Origin: Sthenelais limicola
Lineage: Eukaryota > Annelida > Polychaeta > Phyllodocida > Sigalionidae
Reading direction: 5' to 3'
NCBI GenBank assembly: GCA_942159475.1
Contig: OW804097.1
Location: 53,402,986 to 53,466,985, forward strand
DNA length: 64,000 nucleotides
The notes below the pieces were generated by a model. That model was not told the DNA's origin, made no database searches, and saw only the letters and a list, made by a program, of their open reading frames with translations. Below, piece after piece: positions 9,881-22,849 of the stretch (the stretch's first letter is position 1; every line of letters starts with the position of its first letter). A program made the translations under genes and the position numbers.

Positions 9881-12800
9881 AAAGAAGACATACTGTCCAT
9901 AAACTTTGTGATGGCTGAACTATATCTATATAAGCAAAATCGCATCTTCTCTGACTATATATTCAGCATTGTTTTTAGTACCTGGATTCTCCCCTCCCCC
10001 TCCTCCGATTTCCTAGAGGCGCTATGTATAAGTCTTCAATTCTAAATGAATGCAAGGCTTCATTGCATTTCTGATTTGATTAGTGTCTCATACTCATTGG
10101 ATAGCTACGTTGCAGGGGTATACTTCGAATGCTTGCGTCACAACCTGGATAGGATTCACTGCCACTTAAGTTGTCATTACTAAGCAAAAACTGGTTATTG
10201 GTCATTATCCCAACACCGAGTCTTGTATTCAGTCTGTCAGCAACATATTCCTGAGCGAATACCATCGAGGATTAAATTACATTTTTGTACTTTCAGAAAT
10301 AAAGCATGAAGGGGGGGGGGAAATAATTTTTGTTTTACCATTTACCGTACTGTCCATTTGAATAATTTTGATCCATGGATCTTTTATTTTGTATTTATTC
10401 ATAGATTATCAAAGAAGCTTTCCCACATGGAGATTATTGTTCATTTTAATTACATAGGGCATATGGACAGTACAAAATGTACATGTACATGATTAACTTA
10501 CTTATTCGTATTTTTTTCTATCACAAGTTGCAAAAATAAGATCCTTAATTCGCTTACAACTCCGTCATTTACGCAGATATTATTCATCTGATTATTTGAG
10601 GCAAATAATTTCTGGAAAGGTAAAATTAATCTTCTAAGCCAAAATTAATCTGGAAGTTCATCTATTATAGTACTAACATACTGGCTCACTGTCATTTATT
10701 TCTTCGTTAGACATTTTTGTTACCCATTTTGAACTGACAATTCTCCTCGATTAGATAGTCTCAGGATGTGATATCCTAATGTTTGTCAGATGAAAACCAA
10801 GTTGATCCTGTACGTGTTGCATCATAGCTTAAATTTCACCTAAATGTCAGTGTTGATCCTGTGTTGCATCATAGCTTAAATTTGATCTAAATGTCAGTGT
10901 CAGAGGAGAAGTGTGTTGATCTGATATTAAACTGACTTAAGAAGAAGTCCACCTCACTGTACCCTAATATGTGATAATCCGTCCCATGGACATTCTGACC
11001 TGGATGTGGGATTATCTAGTTTATGAACTCACAAGCTTGTTTTCCTGGCCACGATCTTGGGCAAATCTGAAAGACGAATGACACTATTCGATCAAAGTGT
11101 GTCAATAATTTCTAGCTCACAGATATTTTTTTTTTGTTTTTGCAAAGACTTTAAAAAAAAACAAAAAACCCACAGATCTTCAAGCTAACTTCAGGAGTTA
11201 TACTATACTATAGTATATTCCGATCATTTTAAAATAAAAATGGTACGTCACCTGATTAGTTTTGAAGTTATGAAATAAAAATCTGAAGTGTTTTACAGTT
11301 AGAATAGTCATTTATTACTTTTGATGGGAATTTATTTAGAAACTATCAATCTGAGAGCGGGATTATTTGGGATAGCATGACACTTTGATGCATTACATAA
11401 AGTTTTACGCCCAAAAAATGCACACAACAATCTAACGTGGTTTTCCATCTAAGAAATGTTTGGACAAATGCCATAAAAAATGGAATAAATTTCCCGGTAA
11501 TTTTCCACCCTAGTTTATGAACTTGCCACTAGAGTCGCATTGTGAATAGTTGCGTTCTTCTTTAAAAAGCTAATTGGGGAGACAGGAAAAATTCGTATCT
11601 GTATTCTCAGCTTTTACGGGAAGAAAATACAATTTACCAGACCAAATTTACTTATTGTTAGACTGAACTGATCGATATTTTGCTGCTGTTATATGTTTAT
11701 ACAAAAAGAATTTGAATCGGCCGTAATGACACGAGCGCTGGTTATTTTTTTGGTTTTAAATGCTTTATTCATCACGACACATGTGCAGTTTACACTTTAT
11801 CTCAGTACATGATGATTTACATTATATAAGTGAAATATTCTCACAATACTGATTTTTAGAAATATTAAAATATTTAGAATTACCACCACCTGTGCTTTGT
11901 CACATCAATTCATGACAAACAAATTATCACTTAATAATTTAGACACATTAATCTTATTCATATATCTTGAGCAATAGTCAACCCACTGCAGTAACTAAAG
12001 GATTTTGGCGGGCCACCGAAATAAAAATCTGGACATTTATAAAGCCCTGCAGTAAAACCAATAAGGTGAAATCCTCCACAATTTTGGTCAAATGACTTTC
12101 AGATGGTAGTAAAACAACGGAACAAAAAGTAGAAACTCTCAGGGTTTTTTTCATCGATGTTAACTGACAATACAACTTTAAAACATAGTTTGTTTCCTAG
12201 GAATGGAAAACAATGTGATCATTACTAGGAATGGCGATGATAAGAAGCTTTGCAAGTACACACCGCCACCAAGCTTTTTGTCGCCTGACATCCCGTCAGA
12301 GCAGAAATGCCCGCCCATGTGCTCTCTATTTTTATGTCAACTCAATTTTAAAAAAATAGTTGCAATTTAATGAAGCCATTGCTTAGGGAAGAGAAGTAAC
12401 TATTTTACACCCCACAAGACAAGTTCATGCTAATTGGACTTGGCAGTTCGCTGAATTGTTTTGACGCTTATGGCGATGGAAATTAAGGAACTTCTTATGA
12501 TTCTTATGATTTTTGTAAAAACTGATTTTAAAAAAATGAATATCCGAACCTTATGACTGTTCTGTGTTTGAAATACACCTCCTTCATTCACGTTGTCAGT
12601 CACATTAACAAACGCACGATCTGTGGAGGGAAAAAACAAACTGATAGATTTGTTGCAATGGTCTCAGTTTATGCCAGACGTAAACTAACTGCTGCGATGT
12701 GTAATGATAATATATAGTTAGCTATCATCAACATTACCCCAAATCAACCTTTCATTATGGTAGAGGTTTTTCTCAATTTCGTCAGCTGAGCTTAAATAGA

Positions 12801-13574
12801 TATATGAACATTTCGATGCATGTTCCTATATATTATATTCCCTCTATCCCTTGATTTATTCTAAGCCTATGGTTTTGTCCTAGTGACTTCTAATATGTAA
12901 ATGAAGCCTTTACATGGAAGTGTGGCTTCTGAAATGGTATGGGTGATCTTGGCTTTTAAAGCTTGTTCTTAATCTGGTTGAAGGCAATTTCATGCCGTCG
13001 TGCCTTTCTTATTTACGGAGCTTGTCTGTCTGTTCTTTCTTTTAGGAATAACATGTTTATTGGAATATCTTTACCTCAGTCTGGTGCGAATAACATTAAT
13101 ACAATTTGGTACTTTGGGGCATTCATTGATGATTGATAAGTCATTTTTTGTTAATGTGTTGTTTTGATATTATGGTAACGACAAGATTGTAATTGCGACT
13201 TATTCGGTGTCAGTACCTCCCCACAGTATTTTATCTTGGATTCTATAATGCTAAAATATGACCAGTATTGATGACAGATATGATTAAGACGAAGCTCTAC
13301 CCATCTTAATTTGAGTAATTTCAAACGTGTAAGTCTTCAACAGTAACTCCTCTCCCCTTCCGTCTCCCCCTCCCCAGCAACACAAACACAGAAAACCCAT
13401 CAGCAATTAAACTGTATACTTGAAGAGAATGGCCCTATAGCCCCATTAAAACACAAAACAAAACTCAAAATTATCCGAAACAATTTACAGATGAATTAGT
13501 CTTTGGATAAAAGAGAAACCCAAATATCAGCAATACGTTAGTTTCTTCTAAACTCAATTTAGGGATATGCAATT
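9881..13574. other. Gene-free stretch
   Basis: No coding signal on either strand. A G10 run lies near 10311 and poly-A/T runs near 11130-11165. The only structured feature noticed is the tandem duplication at 10801-10898. Confidence 0.6.
10801..10898. repeat. Two-copy tandem repeat, about 50 bp unit
   Basis: Two adjacent copies begin GTTGATCCTGT and end AATGTCAGT. They share TTGCATCATAGCTTAAATTT, and the second lacks a 4-base ACGT. It looks like a local duplication without coding content. Confidence 0.85.
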
Positions 13575-13740
13575 GACAATATATATTGGTTTATAGCATG
13601 GTCGATTCCTACTGCATGAAATACTGCTGAACTCCAACCTCATTGTTCCAGTATATTCAGTCTTGTCAGGAACCCGTAAAACGCTCATTTTGAAGAGCAT
13701 GGTTGACCTTCTACCTAAAATCTTCTCAAACTCGGATCTC
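13575..13740. repeat. Diverged dispersed repeat, copy 1
   Basis: This matches 15790-15930 in the same orientation: TTTATAGCAT, CTACTGCATGAAA, GCTGAACT and TCTGTCAGGAACC/TCTTGTCAGGAACC occur in the same order and spacing. No frame is conserved. Confidence 0.6.
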
Positions 13741-14039
13741 TGATTAATAAAAGAGAATTACATTTCAACATCCCCCATAGAAAATTAATAATGAGTTAGA
13801 ACCTGTTGCCAGTGGACACCTAACCCAGGTATTATAGGGGAAAACCAGCTGTATGAGCTGAACTATAGCCTGATAAAACGATATTACAAATTACACTAAA
13901 CACACTTATCAATTATGAAACCTATGTACTGTATTTATGGGGGCAAATTGGGAGGGGCTCATTTTTGTTATTAGTCCATAATGTATATTATTTCTCCTTT
14001 GAATTGGTGAATAGGCCTACACATGGCCCATTGAGTTAA

Positions 14040-14330
14040 CTATGGAAGACGGGATTGGTACATACCACTCTGTCCTGTCCCGTCCTGCTCTGTCCCGATC
14101 GCGCCCCGAAGCTAACACAAACATCGCCATAGACTTAACATACATTGACTAACAAAACGGGCCTAAAAACATCGCCGAAATCCCGAATTCCGTTCCGTTC
14201 CGTCCTGTCCCATCCCGTCCATCCTTAGCATCGGGAATGATCGGGCAAAATTCGGAGCGGGTACGGGGAACGGACAGGAATTCGGAATTCGGAATTCGGG
14301 CATCAGAATTCGGAATTCGGGACACCTTTA
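14040..14330. repeat. C-rich/GAATTCGG repeat block, inverted relative to 15990-16140
   Basis: It contains clustered GTCCCGTCC-type words, then tandem GAATTCGG units near 14277-14320. The left edge (CTATGGAAGACGGGATTGGT) reappears reversed at about 16113-16132 beside another block of CCCGT-rich words, suggesting two copies of one element in opposite orientation. Confidence 0.55.
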
Positions 14331-15199
14331 AAAATAAAATAAAAGTATCAAACTTAAAAATATAGAAATATTTAAAACGCAATGATATATTCAATGCATT
14401 TGGTACACATAATATTATGTATATGACTAGAAGCAATAATCCCTCCAAAAATAGGAACATTCTAACAAAGAGATCTTGTGAATAAATCACTTTGAAAAAC
14501 TTTGAAATTAAAAAAAGATTGTGGGAGCTACAGACGGATTGCTATAGCTCCCAGTGCAAGCTTGATTTAGCTTTTCCTACCTGTTCTTGTACATGTACTT
14601 TCCTGTATTATTTAATGAAAGAAATCATATCAGTTCTCTGACTTTGTCCCTTCCCAGATATTCTAAGAAATAAAAATTAATTCTAGATGATTCCTGCTTT
14701 TAGAAATAGCATTTTTAGCATGTCATTCGTAATCTATCATGCCATATGTAATCTATCGCGATAGATTACCTATACATTTTAATCACACGTATAAGAGAAA
14801 TACCGGTAACAATATATCTGAGTATTTTGGTCGATGTAACCTATCAAGACATGGTCAATGATCAATTATGCCAAAGATGGTAACTTATACTTTATTATTT
14901 ATTAATCAAACGTGGCTATTTGTCATGCCTCATTGGAATTCAATACAAATACGATTTATGCATCTGTAATTGCTGTAGGAGCATTAGAAATTGTTGTAGA
15001 ATCAAGAAAATTGGGGATAATTTACAAAACACATGTAGTCATATATTTGAGAAATATCTTTTATTAATCTTTAACACAAAAAAAGATATGTAGGAAAAAC
15101 GTGTCATTCGTAATCTATCCCTTAGATTAATGTACATGTATGAACATGGTACATGAATACCTACTCAATTACTATACATGGCTATATATATATACTTAT
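14331..15199. other. Non-coding stretch with a perfect 22-bp palindrome
   Basis: No gene seen. The palindrome at 14748-14769 (centre TCGCGA) is embedded between two direct copies of TGTCATTCGTAATCTATC (about 14721 and 15102). These may be the ends of a small repeat. Confidence 0.5.
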
Positions 15200-15765
15200 T
15201 ATATACGCGTTGCCGTTGAAACAACGTATTGTGGAGTTGTATACGTTGTGTTCGTATACAACTCCACGCTCTGAGTTGTGCCGTATACAACTCCACGCTC
15301 TGAGTAGCTTTCCGAAGCCACCTATGACAAAAAGGCCGCCAAAAGTAGACACTGAGGGGAATCACGACATTAGCATCATTATCTTTCACCGCAGGCAGGG
15401 CGGGAGGCAGAACGGTAAAATATAGATCAAATGAAGGAAATAAACTAAAATACTCTCAACTTTATTTAAGTTTATCCTTAGTTAAAGCATTACTTGTGTT
15501 TTAAAACATTTAAAGATGTGAAAAGGTTGTAAATTGATTAGAAAACGTGAGAGATTTTCCCGCAGTGGCCAAGTGACAACAAAATGACCTGGTTGTCAGA
15601 TCGTCGTAACTTTCAACGCAGGTAGAAGTGTAATAAAGCTATCAAATCAAGTTATAAACTAAAATCCTTTCATCCTTATCAAAGTCTACCCTTTGTCAAG
15701 GGATTACAACTCGTTGGTTGAAGGATTGTGAATATTGCACTCGTTGCTGCATGAATACATACATG
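15200..15765 (-). repeat. Palindrome-ended dispersed repeat, copy b (inverted)
   Basis: This is the reverse-orientation counterpart of 3606-4440. It starts with the CTTATTATATACGCGTTGCCG end, then the CAACTCCACGCTCTGAG direct repeats, then ACTAAAATACT/AACTTTCAACGCAG blocks, and ends in ACTCGTTGGTTGAAGGATTG and ATATTGCACTCGTTGC. It is diverged and shortened. The open frames here mirror the GTATACAACTC repeats and are not genes. Confidence 0.65.
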
Positions 15766-15789
15766 TCAATGGAGGGATTAATGTACAAT

Positions 15790-15930
15790 ACAGTTTGTTT
15801 ATAGCATCTCCAATTTCTACTGCATGAAACAATGCTGAACTGTAGGCTAATTGTGCAATCTATTTAAATCTGTCAGGAACCAATGTATTAAAATATTGCT
15901 CTTTACTAGAAAGCTCATATCTCCCTCAAA
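15790..15930. repeat. Diverged dispersed repeat, copy 2
   Basis: This is the counterpart of 13575-13740 in the same orientation, about 2.2 kb apart. It immediately precedes the C-rich block at 15990-16140, whose partner follows copy 1 in the opposite orientation, so the locus has been rearranged. Confidence 0.55.
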
Positions 15931-16267
15931 ATGTTTCCAATCTGAATATAAAAATTATCACAGAACCCCCTGACTATCAGGAAGACAGCTATGCTTTCAG
16001 ATTTTTCCACATATTCCCGTGCTCCGTGCTCCGAACCCTTCCGGCACTTGGCCCGTCCCCGCCCCGCACTTTGCCCGTTCTGTCCCGTTTTTTTCCCTGT
16101 GTTTCGGTATGTACCAATCCTGTCTTCCATAGTTAAGACTGAGAGCGCAACTCAGTCCTGCGGCCGATACGACGGACATATCGGGCCTCAGGCTGATATG
16201 GAATGAATATTCCCCAATTATAATAGTAAGTATTAACACATATATAAGTGAGTTGAAAAAAAGCATC

Positions 16268-16417
16268 AAAATTACACATGAATATGTTTATTCGAGTAAT
16301 TTATTGAAAAAAATAAATAAACATTAAAATTACACATGAATATGTTTATTTGAGTAATTTATTGAAAAAAATGAATAAGCGTATATATGTTTATTCTAGT
16401 ACTTAATTGAAAAAAAA
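16268..16417. repeat. Tandem repeat, 58-bp unit, about 2.6 copies
   Basis: Units start AAAATTACACATGAATATG and continue TTTATTYGAGTAATTTATTG and an A-rich tail. Copies begin at 16268 and 16326, with a partial third copy from about 16381. A+T-rich minisatellite. Confidence 0.85.
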
Positions 16418-16429
16418 AATCTGAATAAC

Positions 16430-19400
16430 TGTACATGACAGTACAGAATTAAATAATGTTACGTTCTAAAATATAGTATACCTCTTGGCATGATGGTATG
16501 GACAGACATAGGCTACAGCATTGGAAAGTCATATCACCCTCTGGGAGATATTTACATATCATATCTGCCTCTGGTGGAGGTTAAAGGGAAAATTGTCCCA
16601 TGTTCACATCCTTATTTTCTGTAATTCGATAGTTATTTTCGCGAAAAAAGATGCTTTATACATCGTAAAAAATGATGAAATAATAATAATGATGAAAAGC
16701 AGCTGTGAAATTGCGAATTTATTGCATAATTAGCGTTACAATCATTGGAAAAATAAACCCAACAAGAATTAGTTAACAGTGATCAGTTTTCATTTATTCA
16801 TTTCCGGTCCATGCAGAAGATTGCTTTCCAAGGAAAATGAAGATTGATGTCAGTTAAATGTAAAGTTCAAGAGCGAGAGATAGTTTGAGGGAGAGGAAGG
16901 GGAGGCAGAAAACATGAAATCCCTATATAGTATGACTGGTCACTCCATGTAATTCTGTTGGTTCCTTTAACACCTTTGCATATGAAGCATCTTACTTTTC
17001 AACTTGCCACTTTAATTTACACATGGTCTACCCTTTAATTCACACCTAAACGCCATCTCCTCCCCCTCCCAGCCATTACCAGCATGATTCTGATTCCATC
17101 TGCTGCTATCAGAATCAACAGATTCTTCACACTGATATCCTGGATGGGAGGAGCCAAGATGCTATCAATGATTGACAGACATCACCCCAATCTATTTAGA
17201 TTGATGTTATCTCATCAATCTAAAAATGAGTGAGGTTGATCGGAAGAAAGTAAACAGACAGAGCAGTGAACAGTGCTTGTTTTCCGACCTTAATTTCCAT
17301 CAAATTTTCACTATGTTTTCACCAAAAAGATATAATAAATACAAGTGCGAACGAACCCTTACGAAATTGCTACGCCTGCGGGAGATAACCACCTCTTACA
17401 TGGGCGTCAGTCAATTTTGTCTATATAGTATCCTGACCCCCCGCAGGTCTGAAAAACGGCATTTAGGAATACGCAAATGCGTCATGACAGGCGTCATGAT
17501 GTAAACATAGACATCAATGTCGACCAAGATGAAAGCAAGTTTAAGTTTAAAAATCTGCGGGACATAACGGGAAATCTGTATCGTCCCTTGGCTTCGGTAT
17601 CTGCTATGCAATGATATGGCTTCCCGCTATGTCCCATGGGCATTTTTGTCTTAATCTCCGAAACCTGTGGTGATATTTTGACGACATACCATTACCATAT
17701 CCTGTATTTGTAAGTATTATGTAGTTGATGAATTATTCTGCGAAAAGGTTGCTGATGTTATAAGCTGGTTTGTAAACAGTAATGAAGCCAAGGGACGGGA
17801 TGGGATAGCTCACGCAAACATAGGATTACCCCTGATACTTTTATGTTAACCACATTCATAAAAATTAAAATCATTTACCTTACACCTTAGGCTTAGCTAG
17901 ATATATATGTTTACAGAAACTGATCTAATCATAGTATTTTATCTATGCAGAATACCGTACCAGCCCTCTTGTGCCCCTTTAGCCCGCTCTAACATGTCTG
18001 GATACTCCTCTGTGACCATTTGCTAACGTCACCGAGAAATGTTTTAGGACTAATCATTGTATACATATCCTAATACCCATATATTATTATTAATTCATCC
18101 CCACCCATTTATTCATTAGTGCATAATGAACCCATGTACTGTATCTGCGGGCTACCCAACCTACAGCATCAAATAAATATTTCCACATAAATGTTTGCTC
18201 TGACATCAAATGTATTGTGATGCCATATAGTTACTAATGTTTCTATGGAAAATCGTGGTCCTGGGTATGACCATAAAGTGCCTTTCTGTCTCTTTTCTCT
18301 GTCTCTCTCTCCCTTCTCTGTCTCTATTTCCTTGATATGATCATAAACTCCCTCTCAGGTCTCCCGCCCTTGATATAACCATCTAAATGTGCTGATAAGG
18401 GCGTAAAGCAACCAATCTCACTCACTCACGCACCTGTTTTGATGGGATGTATCTCGATCATGTTCCGATTTAAAATTATATTTTTTTAAAGGTATCATGA
18501 GCTCTTCCGGCTTTTTCTAACGGTTTTCCCCCAGACACATCATACTTCTCTCCATGAAATAGATAGCTAAATAAAATCCTAAAATCAAAATGTTGTGAGG
18601 AGTTTTCACTTGAGTCGCCTTCGATTCCTACTATTAATCTCTCAATAAAATGTGACTAAGCTCGGCTGGTTTGAATAAGGGAGACTGGTTTATAACCCCT
18701 GTAGCCCAGCTCAGAGGCTGAGCTCTTCTACAATTACATGGATCATATAGGGTCACAATCTTATGCAGTATTTTTGAAAACTTCTAAAACTTGTCAAATC
18801 TTTCCCAAATTACACCATCTATAACCAAATTCGTCCAAATTTGAAAAGAAAAATGTTCGTTTTTCTATCATACTGTATTTAGTAGAAGCGGTAAATAATA
18901 AGAAATGTCTCTCTCTCTTGTTTCTTTCATCGAAAGATCTTATAATTTCTCGGGCGCAAGAACTTTCAATGTCGTAAGATAGAACTTTGAATAAAATGTT
19001 GACATTTACTTTCCTTAAGACACAATTGCAAAGGTCCTGTCAATATTTCCCTTTCCTTTTATGAGGCGATGAACAGTGGAAGAATATTTACACAAAACCT
19101 ATGTCAATTTGGCGGAAATCTCGAATTTCTGTTTGATGAATGCTTATAGTCTAGTTGGCATTATTGCATTGAAGGACACACTGTTTCATAGGCCTCATAG
19201 TATATAATTATGTGGTAAGCAGCCAAAGTATGTACATATGTCCGTTTGTCATCTGTAGCATAGTTATATAAACAGCTTGATAACAAGTTTAGTACGACAA
19301 TAAATATAGCTTATACAAATACTATAACTCACATAATAATTATAACAACTCATATGTATATAATCGTTGGAGACATCCATGTATGATCACGATCTGTTCA

Positions 19401-19560
19401 AGCATGACATGGCATATTCGATGCCGACTTGATGTTCTTTACAATAAATGTTAAAATTTGCTAAATCATACAGTTATAGGTATATCACTAAGATAACTCA
19501 AATATGGTGTATGCCTCCCCATCTCATACTATCAATTGTCCTCCCTCCCTGTGTGTGCTC
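16430..19560. other. Gene-free stretch
   Basis: No reading frame with domain content. A short palindromic TAGATTGATG...CATCAATCTA pair lies near 17197-17222, and a TCTCTGTCTC-type pyrimidine simple repeat near 18287-18330. Confidence 0.55.
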
Positions 19561-19762
19561 AGTCTAGGTCCAACGATGGGGGAGTCCCTTCAAACGAAGG
19601 GAAAGCCTCTCGCCTCAAACTGTAAAGTGCCATTATAATTCCATTAAGACCGCAAAATGTCATTGTATTCCCATTAAAGCGCCGAGTCTTAGGCGAGGAG
19701 ATCGATTAGCGAAGCAGGCTGACATACCGTTCTTATCTGATCTGAGGGTTTGGACCTAGAGT
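19561..19762. repeat. 202-bp fold-back/MITE-like sequence
   Basis: The ends are inverted copies (AGTCTAGGTCCAA at 19561 and TTTGGACCTAGAGT at 19749). A second, inner inverted pair is CCTCTCGCCT/AGGCGAGGAG. GTGCT flanks both sides and could be a short target duplication. No coding capacity. Confidence 0.55.
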
Positions 19763-20739
19763 GTGCTTATATATGTCTGTTAATGTTAGATTAAAACATA
19801 TCTTCAGTATTGAGGCGGAACTGAACTCGTTTACAAATTTCTAATAGTTGGGTTCAAGTAAGATATAGTGTGCAACACTCCCAATTGGTGATTTATTGAT
19901 GGCCTGACTCCTCATATGTTTTATATAGCTCGATCCTCCTATTGGCTGTGAGATGCCCTGATATATATTACACCATGTTCCTTGACAGGAGTTTCATGTT
20001 TGGTCTAGCCAGGGTATAAGATTTCTAGTAGTAAAAGTAATCATTCTCTTGACTAGCTATCTTCATCTTTCAACACATTCTTTACTTTTTTGTTATTGTA
20101 TATAGGAATTCCTCTTATGGTGCGTTGCGGCGAACATAGTTTTCGTTGTCGTCTTTGCCCATCCCTATTGATGTCATATCAATCACCTCAACTCATTTTC
20201 CTGGAAATCGTTCTCCCCTTTTCAACACGTCCTTCACTTTTCCATTATGTACCCCTGGTTGTAATTATTATCTTCATAAAGCATCACACGGCATGTATAT
20301 GTCTCTCTTTATTTTATCTTTTTTTAATATTCAATAAATGGGCGGACATGCCTGTCTGTCGAGAACTTCTCCTCTACCCCCGTGTTTGTCTCAGTTATTA
20401 TTCGACTTCCATTATATGTGTTTCTGGTGTTTTGATGCAACCATTATGAGACATATTTGCCTTGTGTCTATAATGCCCGTATGAACTGTCAATCATCCCT
20501 GACTCATTTTCTTCCCATCTTCATCTCCCAGTGTAAACGTTAGTTTTGATTGCTTATATATATATTCATTATGACGAATGGTGGACCAACTCAGATAAAA
20601 CTGGTTTTCTGTTTGCGACATGGATGAGAGAGATCATATTGCAATTCCTCTTGATGCTGCAACCCTCTCCATAGATCCCAATCTCTCATTTTAATTTGTG
20701 AACGTCGTTGATGGCCCATAGTAGACCCATACTTAGAAT
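19763..20739. other. Gene-free stretch
   Basis: Nothing recognisable. The 119-codon open frame at 20090-20449 has no domain-like pattern and a composition expected of A+T-rich DNA read in frame. Confidence 0.5.
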
Positions 20740-20744
20740 ATATT

Positions 20745-20990
20745 GCACTCGTTGCTACGCAACTCGTGCAATATTTTAAGCGACTGAAACCAACGAGTTA
20801 GTTAACAAATTTATTATACATGCTTTCAATAGAAAAAAATGAGTCATGAATTTGAATTTTACCGCTAATCTTAGTTTTAAAAAAACAGATTGGTTGCCAT
20901 GACAACCCCACGTAAATCACTAGTGAAATACGCACTATGCGTAAATCATTCTAGATTCGTTGGTTTCAGAGCAATGCGTGTATAACAAAG
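20745..20990 (+). repeat. Palindrome-ended dispersed repeat, copy c
   Basis: The left end has the same hairpin as 3606-3702 (ATTGCACTCGTTGC...GCAACTCGTGCAAT), then CCAACGAGTTAGTTA. The right end is AGCAATGCGTGTATAACAAAG, like the GCAACGCGTATATAATAAG end of copy a. An internal inverted pair CTGAAACCAACGA (20784) / TCGTTGGTTTCAG (20957) brackets 186 bp. The body matches 51240-51470 in reverse orientation. Confidence 0.65.
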
Positions 20991-20999
20991 GTACATATA

Positions 21000-22017
21000 T
21001 AATCTTATACGCAGGACACCCTTATATCATGATCTGTTATGTCTTTCTATACGGAAATAAAGCAGTTATTCGATACTAAAGGTATCTGGATAGTGTTGCT
21101 ATTACGTTGCCATACAAACCTCCGAGTCCCTGGACCCTATATCAGTATCGGCTGGCCTTGATGTATCATTATTGTTTTCCACATTTGATCTCTCGCCTAG
21201 TTTCTCCCACGCATATACCCCTCCCTGCTCACCCACCCGCTCCCTTTGCATCATACACCCATCCATCATGGGCCTATGGTCTATGACTCCTTTCTCAAGT
21301 CAAAGTGCCAGTATTCACCCCCGCGCATTTCTGCTCTGCATATCTGGGGATGTAGACGTAGGCGGAAAGACCTTGTATTAGGCCTGTGAATTGGCCCAAC
21401 ACCCACACCCTAATATATTGGGGCGGTGGTCAGAGTAGGTACGATGGGCAGGTTGGTGGGGGTCGGGGGGGGGGGTCATGATCTGCCGTTTAAAAACAAG
21501 TAAATCATCCAGATGCCAAGAAAAACGTTTTCAGCTAATTGATGGGAAAACAAATACTTTTGTAAATTTCGGGCTTTTGCTGGCAAAACAAATACTTTCG
21601 TATGTTTGGGGATTGAAGTGCAGGGGGAATTATTAACGTCCACAAATTGTACCAAACGGTTATCGAAAAAAACCATTCATATTTTAGTCTAGATTGTTGC
21701 ATATGACAACATCTTTGTATTTTGTAAAGTGATCTTTGTGTGTGCCACTGGTCATTAATCAGCTACTCGTATTCATGGTGTTGTAGTGTCCTAACGCTGA
21801 GCTATTTTAGGCCCTATACTGGATACTGGATGTAATGGTATGTGTGGGTGCTGACACCACTGATCATCGCTACTGTCTGAGCTATTCCTCAATAACACAA
21901 TGTTGACGACCAGAATCTCTGCTCTTCATATCGCGTATATTTGCCATACCAACACACACGTTAGAATACTAAATAATAATGATAATTACATTTGGCACTA
22001 GTTGCTAATACAGAACA
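21000..22017. other. Gene-free stretch
   Basis: No coding signal. A G-rich run lies at about 21460-21475. It ends at the LINE fragment starting at 22018. Confidence 0.5.
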
Positions 22018-22318
22018 TCATAAAAATAAAAAATTCTTAATAAACATTTCCATTTTTTGTAGTGTTTCACATTTCGGACACCGATTAATATTTCTTCTAT
22101 ATAATCAATGTTCCTCATCCACGTTTTCTAGCCTATTTTTATTGAAAATTATTCGCAATGCTGAATTTTGTAATGATTGGAGTTTATCAAGCATGTATTT
22201 TGGACCAGAATCATAGATGAAATCGCAATAGTCAAAATGTGGGCTGATAGCCATTTTATAAAGGTCATGTTTAGCTTTTTTGGTCAGAGTCTTTTGCCTT
22301 ATAGAGTAGTCTAATTTT
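22018..22318 (-). pseudogene. LINE reverse-transcriptase C-terminal fragment
   Basis: The minus-strand translation gives the post-RT region typical of Jockey/CR1-group LINEs: KMAISPHFDYCDFIYDS, then KLQSLQNSALRIIF, then a NINRC segment, ending at a stop at 22018-22020. One internal stop follows DEEH. No RT catalytic core or endonuclease remains; it is a 5'-truncated, decayed copy. The family is recognised by the FDYCDF...LQ.LQN.ALRII pattern; the clade is not assignable. Confidence 0.75.
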
Positions 22319-22719
22319 CAAGGAAAATTATAAAAGCAGTACTTTAAGGGCATCGCCTCGGGATTGTGCACCTGCAGGCCAGAATTGGAGGTTATAAATC
22401 ATTTTAGTCTCTACCCAAACGATGTTATAATGCCTTGAGGAGCAGGCGTCAGTGGCATAATTAATTATGCGTGCATAACAATCCGAACTCGCATCTCCAC
22501 CACCAGCCCTCAGGGGAAAGCCTATTAGACAGGATCAGCCGAGATCTAGAAATTATCCCTTATTTGCCATCACCCCGGCATCGAGACCTACCTCTCTGTC
22601 ATTCTTAGAGCCTATGATTGAGAATCCGTCCAGGTTCCTAAGGTCTTATGTGTACAACGACTTCAAATCAGGCCCGTCGAATATGCATTCACTTAACGTT
22701 GTGTGTTTGCCACTGGGCA

Positions 22720-22846
22720 ATTAGAGCCTGAGTTTATTGTTCGAGCTGGCCCTCTATGCCTGACGGGAATCCTGTCGAGGCCGGAGGCCGAGACAGGTTC
22801 CCGAAGGCATAGAGGGCCAGCGAGGACAATAAACGAAGGCTCTAAT
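22720..22846. repeat. Large imperfect palindrome, first of two
   Basis: Arms run from ATTAGAGCC to GGCTCTAAT, with CTGGCCCTCTATGCC pairing GGCATAGAGGGCCAG and a GC-rich centre GGCCGGAGGCC. The plus-strand open frame across it is a by-product. No transposase. Confidence 0.8.
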
Positions 22847-22849
22847 GGC

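Noticed and set aside
16268..16417. CRISPR-like array
   Set aside because: Repeats are directly adjacent without unique spacers, and the window is animal DNA; it is a minisatellite.
20090..20449. 119-codon plus-strand frame
   Set aside because: No motif or compositional support, overlapping frames equally open, A+T-rich context.
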